Assembly: GCF_014836405.1 (NCBI RefSeq)
Contig: NZ_JACSQU010000001.1
Coordinates: 930,001 to 994,000 of the forward strand
DNA: 64,000 nt
Reading direction: 5' to 3'
Origin: Brevundimonas guildfordensis
Lineage (GTDB): Bacteria; Pseudomonadota; Alphaproteobacteria; Caulobacterales; Caulobacteraceae
Shown here: positions 25,761 to 37,299 of the stretch, piece after piece
Layout of the letters: each line of letters opens with the position of its first letter
Numbering within the stretch: the first letter of the stretch is position 1
The notes under the pieces: generated by a model
Seen by the model: the letters and a program-made list of their open reading frames with translations, nothing else
The model's database searches: none
Told to the model about the DNA's origin: nothing
Position numbers and translations under genes: made by a program

Positions 25761-27188
25761 ATGATCGCTTCACGCCGCGCCTTCATGGCCTCCGCCGCCG
25801 CCCTCGCCCTGTCGGGCTACGCCAAACGCGCCCAGGCCGCAGCCGCCGAACCGGGCGGCTTCGTCGACGGCCCCTCGCGCAACGAGGTGTTCGGCTACGG
25901 CCCGATGAAGGCCGATCCCTACGGCCTGCTGGACCTGCCCGAGGGCTTCTCCTACCGCGTGGTGTCCCAGGCGGGCGAGACCATGGCCGACGGCCTGCTG
26001 ACCCCTGACAAGTTCGACGGCATGGGCTGTTTCGGACTGGACGAGGACCGGGTGATCCTGGTCCGCAACCACGAGGTCAATCCGCTGGAGTTCAACGCCA
26101 GCGCCTGGGGCGCCAACCACCGGCTGGTCGGCGACCTGGATCGCGCCGATGTGTATGGCGTCTATCCTGACGAGTCCGGCGTCTACCCCCTGGGCGGCGG
26201 CACGACCACCGTCGTCTATAATCTCAGGACCGGCCGCACCGAGCGCCAGCACCTCAGCCTGGGCGGCACGGCGGTCAACTGCGCCGGGGGCGTCACCCCC
26301 TGGGGCTCGTGGCTCAGCTGCGAGGAGATCGTCGCCGGAACAAAGGACGGCCTGCCCCAGGATCACGGCTGGGTGTTCGAGGTGCCGTCGCGCGCCACCG
26401 GCCTGGTCGACCCGACGCCGATCCGCGCCATGGGCCGCTTCAAGCACGAGGCCGCCTGTATCGATCCGCGCACCGGTGTCGTCTACATGACCGAGGACAC
26501 GAACGAGAGCCTCTTCTACCGCTACCTGCCGATCGACCCGCGCCGCCTGCAGGCGGGCGGCCGTCTTCAGGCCCTGGCCCTGGTCGATCAGGCGCGCGGC
26601 GACACCCGCAACTGGAACGACGTCCTGTGGCGTCAGGGCCAGCGCCTGGCCGTGCGCTGGGTCGATCTGGACCACGTTGAAAGCCCCGACGGCGACCTGT
26701 CGCTGCGCGGCCACGCCTCCGGCGCCGCCATCTTCGCGCGCGGCGAAGGCGTCCACTGGGCGGGCGACCACCTCTATTTCACCTGCACCTCGGGCGGCGT
26801 CGGCCGCCACGGCCAGATCATGCGCTACGTCCCCAGCCCGCGCGAGGGCCAGTCGGACGAGGCCAGCCAGCCGGGCATGCTGGAGCTGTTCGTCGAGGCG
26901 GGCGACCGCGCCGTGCTGGACTATGTCGACAACATCGCCATCGCCCCGAACGGCCACGTCATCGGCTGCGAGGACAAGCAGGTCGGCACCCAGCATGTGA
27001 AGGGCATCGCGCCCGACGGCCGCGTCTACGCCATCGCCCGCAACGCCATGCGCCACGACGCGGATGAATCGAACACCGAGTTCGCCGGCGTCTGCTGGGC
27101 CCCGGACGGCCGGACGATGTTCGTGAACCTGTACTCGCCTGGCATGACCCTGGCCGTCACCGGCCCTTGGGAGGGGTTCAGGGCCTAG
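25761..27188 (+). CDS. phoX: PhoX-family (DUF839) alkaline phosphatase
   Basis: A 475-aa exported protein with an N-terminal SRRAFMASAAALALSG signal that resembles a twin-arginine leader (R-R-A-F-M), as expected for PhoX, which folds with Ca/Fe cofactors in the cytoplasm before Tat export. Conserved family blocks are present: LPEGFSYRVVSQAGETM, ILVRNHEVNP, GGTAVNCAGGVTPWGSWLSC, FKHEAACIDPRTGVVYMTED and EFAGVCWAPDGRTMFVN. The enzyme releases phosphate from organic esters in the periplasm. The Pho-box-like repeat directly upstream supports phosphate-starvation control. It is not linked to the ast operon beyond adjacency. Confidence 0.9.
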   Translation: MIASRRAFMASAAALALSGYAKRAQAAAAEPGGFVDGPSRNEVFGYGPMKADPYGLLDLPEGFSYRVVSQAGETMADGLLTPDKFDGMGCFGLDEDRVILVRNHEVNPLEFNASAWGANHRLVGDLDRADVYGVYPDESGVYPLGGGTTTVVYNLRTGRTERQHLSLGGTAVNCAGGVTPWGSWLSCEEIVAGTKDGLPQDHGWVFEVPSRATGLVDPTPIRAMGRFKHEAACIDPRTGVVYMTEDTNESLFYRYLPIDPRRLQAGGRLQALALVDQARGDTRNWNDVLWRQGQRLAVRWVDLDHVESPDGDLSLRGHASGAAIFARGEGVHWAGDHLYFTCTSGGVGRHGQIMRYVPSPREGQSDEASQPGMLELFVEAGDRAVLDYVDNIAIAPNGHVIGCEDKQVGTQHVKGIAPDGRVYAIARNAMRHDADESNTEFAGVCWAPDGRTMFVNLYSPGMTLAVTGPWEGFRA

Positions 27189-27414
27189 GTTCCCGTCGCT
27201 CTCACGGTGCGGCTTGCCCGAGCGCGACGCAGATGGGGAGGACGTCAGCGCATCCTCCCCTTCCAAACGCAGGAATATCCCGGCGTCGGGGCGCGCGGAC
27301 CCGCGCTTTCCTAACGCCGCCCGCGCCCATGCGATGATCTTTCCCCCGCGCCGCCGCAGAGGAGAGATTCAGACGATTCAGACGAATTGGACTCTGTTTT
27401 TTCGTCGGCTTTCG

Positions 27415-28290
27415 TCAGGCCGCGAAGCGTCCGCCCTTGGCCGCATAGGCTTGGGTGCCGCGCGTGAAGACCTTGTCCGTCGGCAGAACGGCCTCGATCG
27501 GCAGCGCCTCGGCGCCCTTCAGCCGCTCATAGACCGGACCGAAGTCCTGCAACGTCACCGTCTTCAGCGCCTCGATGCTGTCGATGACGAAATAGACCTG
27601 CTGGAAGTCGTCGATGCGGTACAGGGTCTTCATCACCCGCTCCAGGTCGAAGCCCAGGCGGTTCGGCGAGGGGTCTTCCAGGCTGAAGACGCTCTCGGTC
27701 GCCGACGAGACGATGCCCGCGCCATAGATGCGAAGGCCGTCCGCCTCCTGCATCAGGCCGAACTCGACGGTGTACCAGTACAGACGCGCCAGATTCGGCA
27801 GCATCCCCAGGGACGCCGCCCGCTGCCCGCCCTTGCCGTAGGCCTCCATATAGGCGGCGAAGTCGGGGTCGGTAAGCATCGGCACATGGCCGAACACGTC
27901 GTGGAAGATGTCCGGCTCCTGCAGGTAATCCAGTTGATCCGGCTTGCGGATGAACTGACCCGAGACGAAGCGGCGGTTGGCCAGGTGGTCGAAAAAGACC
28001 TCGTCCGGCACCAGTCCCGGCACGCACACCACGGCCCAGCCGGTCAGGGCCTGAAGCTTGGGGTTAATGACGTCGAAGTCGGGAATGCCGCCCGCGTTCA
28101 GGTCCAGGGCATCCAGCCCGCGCAGGAAGGCCTCGCTGGCGCGACCCGGCAGGACCTTCATCTGCCGCTCGTAAAGCGTGTTCCAGGTCTGATGCTCGAC
28201 CTCGGTATAGGCCGACCAGTTCTGGGGAATGGTCCAGTCGGCGGCGGCGCCTTCCGGCGGCTGCTCGAAAACGTGCTCGAAGTCGGACAT
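27415..28290 (-). CDS. phhA: phenylalanine 4-monooxygenase
   Basis: PhhA hydroxylates phenylalanine to tyrosine using tetrahydropterin, oxygen and non-haem iron. The iron ligands are the two His of the HDVFGHVPML motif and the Glu of YTVEFGLM. WGTVYEREM-type family residues appear as TWNTLYERQMKVLPGRA. The 291-aa length is normal for bacterial enzymes (about 260-300) and the regulatory ACT domain of animal forms is absent. The start ATG follows GAGGAGCG. It faces ppx divergently across a 186-base gap; the 226 bases behind it up to phoX hold no gene. Confidence 0.95.
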   Translation of the reverse strand: MSDFEHVFEQPPEGAAADWTIPQNWSAYTEVEHQTWNTLYERQMKVLPGRASEAFLRGLDALDLNAGGIPDFDVINPKLQALTGWAVVCVPGLVPDEVFFDHLANRRFVSGQFIRKPDQLDYLQEPDIFHDVFGHVPMLTDPDFAAYMEAYGKGGQRAASLGMLPNLARLYWYTVEFGLMQEADGLRIYGAGIVSSATESVFSLEDPSPNRLGFDLERVMKTLYRIDDFQQVYFVIDSIEALKTVTLQDFGPVYERLKGAEALPIEAVLPTDKVFTRGTQAYAAKGGRFAA

Positions 28291-28476
28291 GGAACGCTCC
28301 TCACGGCTCTGATGGCCTTTCGGGGCAGATTAGCGCGGCGGTTCGTTGTCGTCACGCATGACTATTGCAACGCTGGGACGAGCCGCCTCATTCGTCACCG
28401 CCGGCGACGATGGGCTGGCGCGACAGGGAGTCGCGGTCTAACCTGTCGGAGACGGGCGCCGCTTCGGACCGCCCAC

Positions 28477-29601
28477 ATGAAAGCTCGGCCCATGCCGGAG
28501 ACCCCTGGCGCGCCTGAACGGCGCGACTCGCGGTCCCTGCCTCGGCGTTCCCGCAGCGGCGGGAGCATCGATCGAGACGCCCCTCTGTACGGCGCGCTCG
28601 ACCTGGGGACCAATAACTGCCGCCTGCTGATCGCGCGCCCGTCGCGCGATGGCTTTCGCGTGGTGGATTCCTTCAGCCGGATCGTGCGTTTGGGCGAAAG
28701 CCTGTCGCGCACCGGCCGCCTGGATGACCGGGCGATGGATCGGGCCTATGACGCCCTGGCCCTGTGCGCCGAGCGTCTGGTGCGCAAGGGCGTTGATCCC
28801 AAGCGCCTGACCGCCGTCGCCACCCAAGCCTGCCGCATGGCCGAGAACGGGCCTGCCTTCGTCGAGCGCGTGCGGCGCGGCACCGGCCTTCGCCTGCGGA
28901 TCATCGACCCTTCCGAAGAAGCCGCCCTGTCGGTCGCGGGCTGTCTGAACCTGTTCGATCCGCGCGCCGAGGCGGTGCTGGTGATCGACGTGGGCGGGGG
29001 CTCGACGGAGCTGTCCTGGCTGATGAAGGGCGCGCGCGGCTTTGACACGGTCGCATGGATGTCGGCGCCGCTGGGCGTCGTCAGCCTGGCCGAGCGCCAC
29101 CCGGAGCCCGAGGGCGGGACGAGCGAATGGTATGAGGCCATGGTCGCCGACTTCGGCGCCGCCATCGCCTCTGGCGGTCCCGACGGCCCCGACTTCCGCG
29201 CCCGCGTCGCAGAGGGCCGCGGCCACATGGTCGGCACCTCGGGCGCCATCACCAGTCTGGCCGGCATTCACCTCGGGCTGAGGCGTTATCAGCGCGACTT
29301 GGTCGATGGCCTTTGGATGACACGCGTGGACTGCGAGAAGGCGGCCGACCGCCTCATCGCTCTCGGCCCCGCCGGCCGCGCGGCGGAAAGCTGCATCGGT
29401 CCGGACCGCGCCGACCTGGTTCTGGCCGGCGCCGCGATCCTGGAAGCCGTCCAGCGCGCCTGGCCGTGCGAGCGCGTCCGCGTCGCCGATCGCGGCCTGC
29501 GCGAAGGCCTGCTGTTGCAAAAGATGCGCGAGGAGCGGCAAAAGCCCCGCCGTCGACGCCGCCGACGCGGTGGCGGCGCCAAGGCCGCCCCGTCAGAATA
29601 A
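28477..29601 (+). CDS. Ppx/GppA family phosphatase
   Basis: A 374-aa actin-fold hydrolase of the exopolyphosphatase/guanosine pentaphosphatase family. The two phosphate loops are GALDLGTNNCRLLIA and VLVIDVGGGSTELSWL, and VATQACRMAENG and MVGTSGAITSLAG are further signatures. It lacks the C-terminal HD-like domain of full-length Ppx, as is common in alphaproteobacteria. The N-terminal ~35 residues are Arg/Ser-rich, and the C-terminus ends in a basic Arg/Gly tail (KPRRRRRRRGGGAKA). Start at ATG 28477 or 28492; the frame open to 27214 is antisense to phhA and rejected. Confidence 0.9.
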   Translation: MKARPMPETPGAPERRDSRSLPRRSRSGGSIDRDAPLYGALDLGTNNCRLLIARPSRDGFRVVDSFSRIVRLGESLSRTGRLDDRAMDRAYDALALCAERLVRKGVDPKRLTAVATQACRMAENGPAFVERVRRGTGLRLRIIDPSEEAALSVAGCLNLFDPRAEAVLVIDVGGGSTELSWLMKGARGFDTVAWMSAPLGVVSLAERHPEPEGGTSEWYEAMVADFGAAIASGGPDGPDFRARVAEGRGHMVGTSGAITSLAGIHLGLRRYQRDLVDGLWMTRVDCEKAADRLIALGPAGRAAESCIGPDRADLVLAGAAILEAVQRAWPCERVRVADRGLREGLLLQKMREERQKPRRRRRRRGGGAKAAPSE

Positions 29602-29608
29602 GGCGGGG

Positions 29609-30490
29609 CTAGTCGACCTCGACGGGCAGATCGACGTCGCAGACCGAGAAGTCTGCCCCTCTGGCCGTCCGGGTCGCCTCGACCAGGGTTCGGAACGGGG
29701 CGCTGTCCGTGCTCAGCATGCGCACGGCAGGCCGCTCGCTCTGCGCCAAGTCGCCCGCCACCCGCACCCGCGTCATCGTGTCCGGGTCCGCGACGATGCC
29801 GTCAGGATTGGGGCTGAACTTCAAGGCCCGCACCACGTCCAGTCCCGAAACCACCCGGCCCCAGACCGTGTAACGCTTGTCCAACGCCGGATAGGGTTGG
29901 CGCATCAGGAAGAACTGGCTGTTGGCGCTGTCCGGCGCGTCATCGCGCGCCATGCCCGCCACGCCGGGGCAGTACAGTCCCCAGGCGTGAACCTTGCCGT
30001 CCGCCGTCGTGGCCATCACAGCGTCAGGCTGGGTCTGGACCGGCAGGGACTGCACGAAACCGACCAGCGCGCCCGCCGGGGCGGCCACGGCGGCGAAGGG
30101 CGTTTGGGCGTCGCGGCGGAAGGTGAACTCGGCCTTGAGGTCGGGGTGCCAGCTCTGCCCCTCGCCCGTGCCGAGCGGATCGCCCGTCTGGGCCATGAAG
30201 CCGTCGATGACCCGATGCCAGGGGATGCCGTCATAGAAGCCCGCCTTGGCCAGCAGGCGGATACGAGCGACATGGCCCGGCGCCGTCTCCGGTGTCATCT
30301 CCACCAGGATGCGGCCCTTGTTGGTGTCGATGACCAGCAGATTGTCCGGCGCGACAGCGCGCCAGTCGCCGGCGGCGATCGGCGACGCCTCGCTCTTTGA
30401 ATCCGGGACCGCCGCCGCTCGGGCCTCGGCCGAGTTCACCAGAATGGCGGCTGTGAAAGCCGCTCCGATCGCAAGAAACCGCCGCTTCAT
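29609..30490 (-). CDS. periplasmic cyclophilin-type peptidylprolyl isomerase
   Basis: A 293-aa protein with a signal peptide (MKRRFLAIGAAFTAAILVNS) and a cyclophilin domain: DTNKGRILVEMTPETAPGHV, FYDGIPWHRVIDGFMAQTGD and NSQFFLMRQPYPALDKRYTV then WGRV. These include the active-site Arg (HRV) and FMAQTGD. The C-terminal 60 residues (RVRVAGDLAQSERPAVRML) are an extension beyond the cyclophilin core shared with the neighbouring paralogue. It is the distal gene of coaD-PPIase-PPIase. Confidence 0.92.
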   Translation of the reverse strand: MKRRFLAIGAAFTAAILVNSAEARAAAVPDSKSEASPIAAGDWRAVAPDNLLVIDTNKGRILVEMTPETAPGHVARIRLLAKAGFYDGIPWHRVIDGFMAQTGDPLGTGEGQSWHPDLKAEFTFRRDAQTPFAAVAAPAGALVGFVQSLPVQTQPDAVMATTADGKVHAWGLYCPGVAGMARDDAPDSANSQFFLMRQPYPALDKRYTVWGRVVSGLDVVRALKFSPNPDGIVADPDTMTRVRVAGDLAQSERPAVRMLSTDSAPFRTLVEATRTARGADFSVCDVDLPVEVD

Positions 30491-30522
30491 GTCGCCGCCC
30501 CTCCCCGAGCGTGGCGAGCGCC

Positions 30523-31374
30523 TCAGCCGCCCTGCACAGGCGGCTGGACGTCGCAGATGTTGAATGTCCCGCCCTTTTCGGCGCGAGCCGCCTCGACGGC
30601 GGCGTTGAAGGGCGCTGAACCCGGCACTGCCACGCGGATCGTCGGCCGCTCGGCGTCAGGCATGGCGGAGGCCAGGCGAACGCGGGTCATCGCGTCGGCA
30701 TCGGGGCCGACAGCGCCGTCGCTGGCCTCATCACCCTTCTTCAGCGATTTCACGACGTCCAGCCCCTGAACCACGCGCCCGAAGACGGTGTAGCCGCCGT
30801 TCAGATTGTCGTTCTGGCCCGTCATCAGGAAGAACTGGCTATTGGCGCTGTCGGGCGAGCCGGCGCGGGCCATGCCCGCCACGCCGGGGCAGAACAGCCC
30901 CTGCGCCGAGGTCTTGAAGTCGGCCGTGACGAACATCTGGGCGTCCGGTTGGGTGACGATGGGAATAGAGCCCATGACGCCGCGCAGGCCCGGCCCGCTG
31001 TTCTCGACCGGGGCGAAGCCGCTGTCGCGCCCGCGGCGGAAGGTGAACTCGCCCTTCAGGTCCGGCAGTTCGCTGCCGCCCTCGCCGGTGCCCTTGGGGT
31101 CGCCGGTCTGCGCCATGAAATCGGGAATGACGCGGTGGAATTTCAGCCCGTCGTAGAAGCCCTGATTGGTCAGGGTTCGGATACGCTCGATGTGGTTCGG
31201 CGCCGCGCGCGGCTCCAACTCGACCAGGATTCGGCCCTTGGCGGTGTCGATGACCCACAGGTTCTCGGGCGACACGGTGCGCCAATCACCCGACGGAGCG
31301 CTCGACTGAGCCATCACGCCGCCGGCCAGCAGGGCGGCCGTCGCCGCCAGCGCCATCACAGACTTGATCTTCAA
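30523..31374 (-). CDS. periplasmic cyclophilin-type peptidylprolyl isomerase
   Basis: Paralogue of the gene at 29609, with the same order: signal peptide (KIKSVMALAATAALLAGG), DTAKGRILVELEPRAAPNHI, FYDGLKFHRVIPDFMAQTGD, NSQFFLMTGQNDNLNGGYTV and a C-terminal extension ending in two cysteine-containing ICDVQPP-type residues. It catalyses proline isomerisation in exported proteins. The start is unsettled: TTG 31374 has GAGG eight bases upstream and gives a good signal peptide; TTG 31386 overlaps the coaD stop. Translational coupling to coaD is likely. Confidence 0.9.
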   Translation of the reverse strand: MKIKSVMALAATAALLAGGVMAQSSAPSGDWRTVSPENLWVIDTAKGRILVELEPRAAPNHIERIRTLTNQGFYDGLKFHRVIPDFMAQTGDPKGTGEGGSELPDLKGEFTFRRGRDSGFAPVENSGPGLRGVMGSIPIVTQPDAQMFVTADFKTSAQGLFCPGVAGMARAGSPDSANSQFFLMTGQNDNLNGGYTVFGRVVQGLDVVKSLKKGDEASDGAVGPDADAMTRVRLASAMPDAERPTIRVAVPGSAPFNAAVEAARAEKGGTFNICDVQPPVQGG

Positions 31375-31382
31375 ACCCGACC

Positions 31383-31868
31383 TCAAACCTTCTGGACCTT
31401 GGCCAACACGCTCGCGGCGACGGCAGGGCTGACGAAGCTGTCGATCCGGCCGTCCAGCCGAGCGATTTCCTTCACCAGTCGCGAGGCGATCGCCTGATGC
31501 CGCGGATCGGCCATCAGAAACACCGTCTCTATGTCGCTGTTGAGGCGCTGATTCATCGCCGTCATCTGGAACTCATACTCGAAATCGGCGACCGCGCGCA
31601 GGCCGCGCACGATGACGCTGGCGTCCAGTTCCTCGGCGAAGTGCATCAGCAGGCTGGAAAACGGCCGCACCTCGATGTCGGCGTTGAAGCGCGCGACCTC
31701 AGACTTCAACATCTCGACCCGCTCGGCGGTCGAGAAGAGCGGGCCCTTGTCGTCGTTCTGGGCGACGCCGATCACCAGCCGGTCGACCAGCTTCACCGCC
31801 CGCCCGATGATGTCCAGGTGGCCGTTGGTGACCGGATCGAAGGTGCCCGGATAAAGTCCGATACGCAT
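31383..31868 (-). CDS. coaD: phosphopantetheine adenylyltransferase
   Basis: CoaD makes dephospho-CoA from ATP and 4'-phosphopantetheine, the fourth step of coenzyme A synthesis. The 161-aa sequence is complete. It has the nucleotidyltransferase start MRIGLYPGTFDPVTNGHLDI with the (T/H)-x-G-H motif, VIVRGLRAVADFEYEFQMTA with substrate-binding Arg, and the ISSR-like stretch AIASRLVKEIA. It heads a minus-strand unit with two PPIase genes, a frequent alphaproteobacterial arrangement. Confidence 0.96.
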   Translation of the reverse strand: MRIGLYPGTFDPVTNGHLDIIGRAVKLVDRLVIGVAQNDDKGPLFSTAERVEMLKSEVARFNADIEVRPFSSLLMHFAEELDASVIVRGLRAVADFEYEFQMTAMNQRLNSDIETVFLMADPRHQAIASRLVKEIARLDGRIDSFVSPAVAASVLAKVQKV

Positions 31869-31921
31869 GGCCGCAGCCTCCCCATCGTTTGGGTCCGTTT
31901 AGCAGGTGCGAAATGAACGGC

Positions 31922-32725
31922 CTAGATTTTCTGACACGGCTGTGATCGCCACAGGGCGCCTATTTGCTGCACTGCACCAGTCGCGCCAGTGAAAACGTGG
32001 CCGTCGACGGCCGCGATTTCGGCCGCAGGGGTGGCGCTGTTGCACAGGAAAGCGCCGTCGAAACGGGGCAAGTCCCCCAGGCGCACCACCGCCGTGCGCT
32101 GCGGCGATCCGGCGCGGTCCAGCGCTTCCCGGATCAAGGCCTGCGCCACGCCGCTCAGCATGGACGCCTGGGGCCAGACGACCGAATCGCCTTGGATGAA
32201 ACCGACATTCCACAGCGAGCCTTCGGAAACTCGGCCTTCGCCGTCCGTGAACAAAGCGTCGTCAAATCCCGCCAGCCGCGCCCCACGCCGCGCCCGCAGA
32301 AGGCCCATGGTCGCGACGTGCTTCAGATGTGGCGCCTCGCGGGCATAGGTCTGGCTTTGCAGGCGCACCCCGTGCGGCAGCGGCGACGGCAGCGGCGATA
32401 CGCTGATCATCACCTGGGGCGCGCCCATCCAGTCCGGCTGTCGAAGGGATAGCTCCCGCGAGAACAGACTGATGCGCAGCCACGCCTCGGTGCGATCGGC
32501 CAGAGCCGTCCGCATTTGATCTCGCAGGCGGTCTTCAGCCACGGCCTCGCCGAACAGTTCGTTCGCCGAGGCGTGGAGCCTCTCAATGTGCCGGTCCAGC
32601 CCGCGTACGCCGCCCTCCTCCACGCCGAAGGAGGTCAGGGCGCCGTAGTTGAACAGGGCCTGATGGCCGAGATCCTCAAGCCCGGCGGGCCGGCCGTCGA
32701 TCCAGAGTTCAGGAGCGACGGCCAT
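31922..32725 (-). CDS. class IV aminotransferase (aminodeoxychorismate lyase-like)
   Basis: A 267-aa fold-type IV PLP protein. The PLP lysine is in PHLKHVATMGLLRARRGA and the phosphate-binding EGSLWNVGFI follows in order. Fold-type IV members include branched-chain and D-amino-acid aminotransferases and 4-amino-4-deoxychorismate lyase (PabC). The short C-terminus and APHLKH motif fit a PabC-like or uncertain member, so no symbol is given. It lies 6 bases behind gyrA on the same strand, so is likely co-transcribed with it. Confidence 0.85.
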   Translation of the reverse strand: MAVAPELWIDGRPAGLEDLGHQALFNYGALTSFGVEEGGVRGLDRHIERLHASANELFGEAVAEDRLRDQMRTALADRTEAWLRISLFSRELSLRQPDWMGAPQVMISVSPLPSPLPHGVRLQSQTYAREAPHLKHVATMGLLRARRGARLAGFDDALFTDGEGRVSEGSLWNVGFIQGDSVVWPQASMLSGVAQALIREALDRAGSPQRTAVVRLGDLPRFDGAFLCNSATPAAEIAAVDGHVFTGATGAVQQIGALWRSQPCQKI

Positions 32726-32731
32726 GCAGGA

Positions 32732-35509
<2,778 letters not shown>

Positions 35510-35530
35510 TGAAATCAGGCTTTAAATGGC

Positions 35531-35563
35531 CGGAATCGGAACGTGATCCGCTGTTCCGGTTTC
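35531..35563. repeat. imperfect inverted repeat in the gyrA/sodC divergent gap
   Basis: CGGAATCGGAAC (35531-35542) and GTTCCGGTTTC (35553-35563) are near-complementary around a 10-base centre. The repeat lies 22 bases before the gyrA start and 70 before sodC. It could be an operator or a leader hairpin for gyrA; it does not have the 7-base spacing of an alphaproteobacterial LexA site. Confidence 0.4.
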
Positions 35564-35632
35564 TATCATCCGGGGGCCGTGGTGGCAAAGAAACGCCGCT
35601 GAAATCCCCATGCCGAAAAGGACAGGAAAGCC

Positions 35633-36244
35633 ATGCGTCTAGCCGCTTCGAAACTGATCGCTCCCAGCGCTCTCGCCATCACGCTGATCGCCGGGGCCGC
35701 TTGCAGCCAGAGCCCGGCCTCGCCGCCGGCTTCCGATGCCGCTCCTGCAGCTTCCACCGAGGCCGCCGCCCGCACTACGCCGGGTCAGACGGCGCAGGTG
35801 GCCATCATCAATGGCCAAGGCGCCGAAGCAGGCAGGGCGACGTTGAAGCAAGGCGCCACTGGCCTGCTGATCAAGGTCGAGGCCACGGGGCTGACGCCGG
35901 GCTGGCACGGCATCCATATCCACGCCACGGGCCAATGCGAGGCGACCTTCACCTCGGCCGGCGCCCACATCAATCACGGCGACCCGAAACAGCCGCACGG
36001 CCTGCTGAACGCCGACGGGCCTGACGACGGCGATCTGCCCAACGTCTTCGCCGACACATCGGGCGCCGTGAACGCCGAAGTCTTCACCACCCGCGCCCGT
36101 CTGGCGGACGCCGGTCCGGGCCAGTGGCTGCTGGACGACGACGGCTCGGCCCTGGTGATCCACGCCAACGCCGACGACCACTCCAGCCAGCCGATCGGCG
36201 GCGCGGGCGACCGCGTGGCCTGCGCCGTCATCAAGGCGCAGTAA
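35633..36244 (+). CDS. sodC: Cu/Zn superoxide dismutase
   Basis: SodC disproportionates superoxide in the periplasm. The 203-aa protein has a signal with a possible but weak lipobox (GAACSQ) and a Pro/Ala-rich spacer. The catalytic domain has copper ligands in HGIHIHATGQC, the bridging and zinc His in HINHGDPKQPHG with a later Asp, and the closing HANADDHSSQPIGGAGDRVACAV. Both disulfide cysteines are present (GQCEA and RVACAV). ATG 35633 follows AAGGACAGGAAAGCC. Divergent from gyrA. Confidence 0.95.
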   Translation: MRLAASKLIAPSALAITLIAGAACSQSPASPPASDAAPAASTEAAARTTPGQTAQVAIINGQGAEAGRATLKQGATGLLIKVEATGLTPGWHGIHIHATGQCEATFTSAGAHINHGDPKQPHGLLNADGPDDGDLPNVFADTSGAVNAEVFTTRARLADAGPGQWLLDDDGSALVIHANADDHSSQPIGGAGDRVACAVIKAQ

Positions 36245-36250
36245 GCAGAC

Positions 36251-37210
36251 CTAAACCTTGGCGGGGGCGCCGGCGCGCAGGCCGCGCTCCCCCAGGGCCA
36301 CCGTCACTACGCCCAGCAAGGAAATGGCGACGCCTGTCAGGATCTGCGGCGTCAGCACGTCGCCCATGAACAGGCCGCCGATCATGATCGACACCAAGGG
36401 CGAGCCCAGCAGATAGGGCGTCACCCGCCCGGCCTCGCGCCGCTGGACCAGCCAGAACATCAGGCTGGTGGCGAACACGGACGAAATCACCCCAGCCCAG
36501 ATCAACGTGCCCCACACCAGCGGCGTCGCGGCCTTGGCGGCTTCCCACTGCCCGTTTTCGAACAGCGCAGACCCCAGGGTCAGAACCGGAAAGGCCATAA
36601 GAGCCAGCAGCCCCTGCATCTTCAGCGGCGGAATCGAGGTCGTCCGACGCGCGATCACCGTCGTCAGCGCCCAGGCCGAGGCCCCCAGCGCCCCGACCAG
36701 AATGGCCTTCCAGTCGTTCAGCGCATGCGGATCCAACGTCATCCAGGCCACGCCCGCAAAGGCGATGACCAGGCCAATGGAGGCCATCCTCGAAATCCGC
36801 TCACCCAGCATCAGGAAGGCGAACAGGGACGTGAGGGGGATCCACAGCTGGGTCGCCACGGTCACTGGGCTGACGTCGTTGGCGAGCCAGAACGCAAGAT
36901 AGATCAAGCCATAATGGATCGGGCCGCCCACCACGGCGATGATCAGCAGGCTCTTCCAGTTCGGGAACGGCGGCCGCACGAACCAGACCATGCACGCGGC
37001 GGCGATGGCGAAGCGTAAGGCCCCTGTCATCAGGGGCGGCAGCACCTCGGTGGCCAGCTTGGCGGCGGCGTTGTTCACCCCCCAGATGACCAGAACGGCC
37101 ACGATGGCCGCGATTTCGAGCGGCGTCAGCGCGTGCGGGGAGGAAGAGGAGGAGCTGGACACGCCCTCATGCTTGCCACAAGGCGCGACGTTTTGCCTCT
37201 CACGAAGCAT
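36251..37210 (-). CDS. EamA/DMT-family transporter
   Basis: A 319-aa inner-membrane protein with ten predicted helices in two EamA halves, for example LEIAAIVAVLVIWGVNNAAA and VSIMIGGLFMGDVLTPQILT with GVAISLLGVVTVALG at the end. Members export amino acids or metabolites; the substrate cannot be read from sequence. The N-terminus is uncertain: ATG 37210 gives a Cys-containing leader, while GTG 37162 begins right at the serine run before the first helix. It converges on sodC, 6 bases apart. Confidence 0.88.
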   Translation of the reverse strand: MLRERQNVAPCGKHEGVSSSSSSSPHALTPLEIAAIVAVLVIWGVNNAAAKLATEVLPPLMTGALRFAIAAACMVWFVRPPFPNWKSLLIIAVVGGPIHYGLIYLAFWLANDVSPVTVATQLWIPLTSLFAFLMLGERISRMASIGLVIAFAGVAWMTLDPHALNDWKAILVGALGASAWALTTVIARRTTSIPPLKMQGLLALMAFPVLTLGSALFENGQWEAAKAATPLVWGTLIWAGVISSVFATSLMFWLVQRREAGRVTPYLLGSPLVSIMIGGLFMGDVLTPQILTGVAISLLGVVTVALGERGLRAGAPAKV

Positions 37211-37244
37211 GAGCGGAGGTTACCCCTCCCCCTCCCTACTCAAC

Positions 37245-37284
37245 GAAAAAGGCCGCGCCCCCAGGCGGAGGCGCGGCCATTTTT
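37245..37284 (-). terminator. intrinsic terminator downstream of ssb
   Basis: GGCCGCGCC (37251-37259) pairs perfectly with GGCGCGGCC (37270-37278) around a 10-base loop. It is flanked by AAAAA on one side and ATTTTT on the other, so it can work on either strand. It lies 16 bases beyond the ssb stop and before the EamA gene. Confidence 0.8.
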
Positions 37285-37299
37285 CGATCCAGCGAGCCT

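Noticed and set aside
27214..28476. Long in-frame upstream extension of the Ppx/GppA gene
   Set aside because: The added part is antisense to phhA, which has clear active-site motifs; ppx starts at 28477 or 28492.
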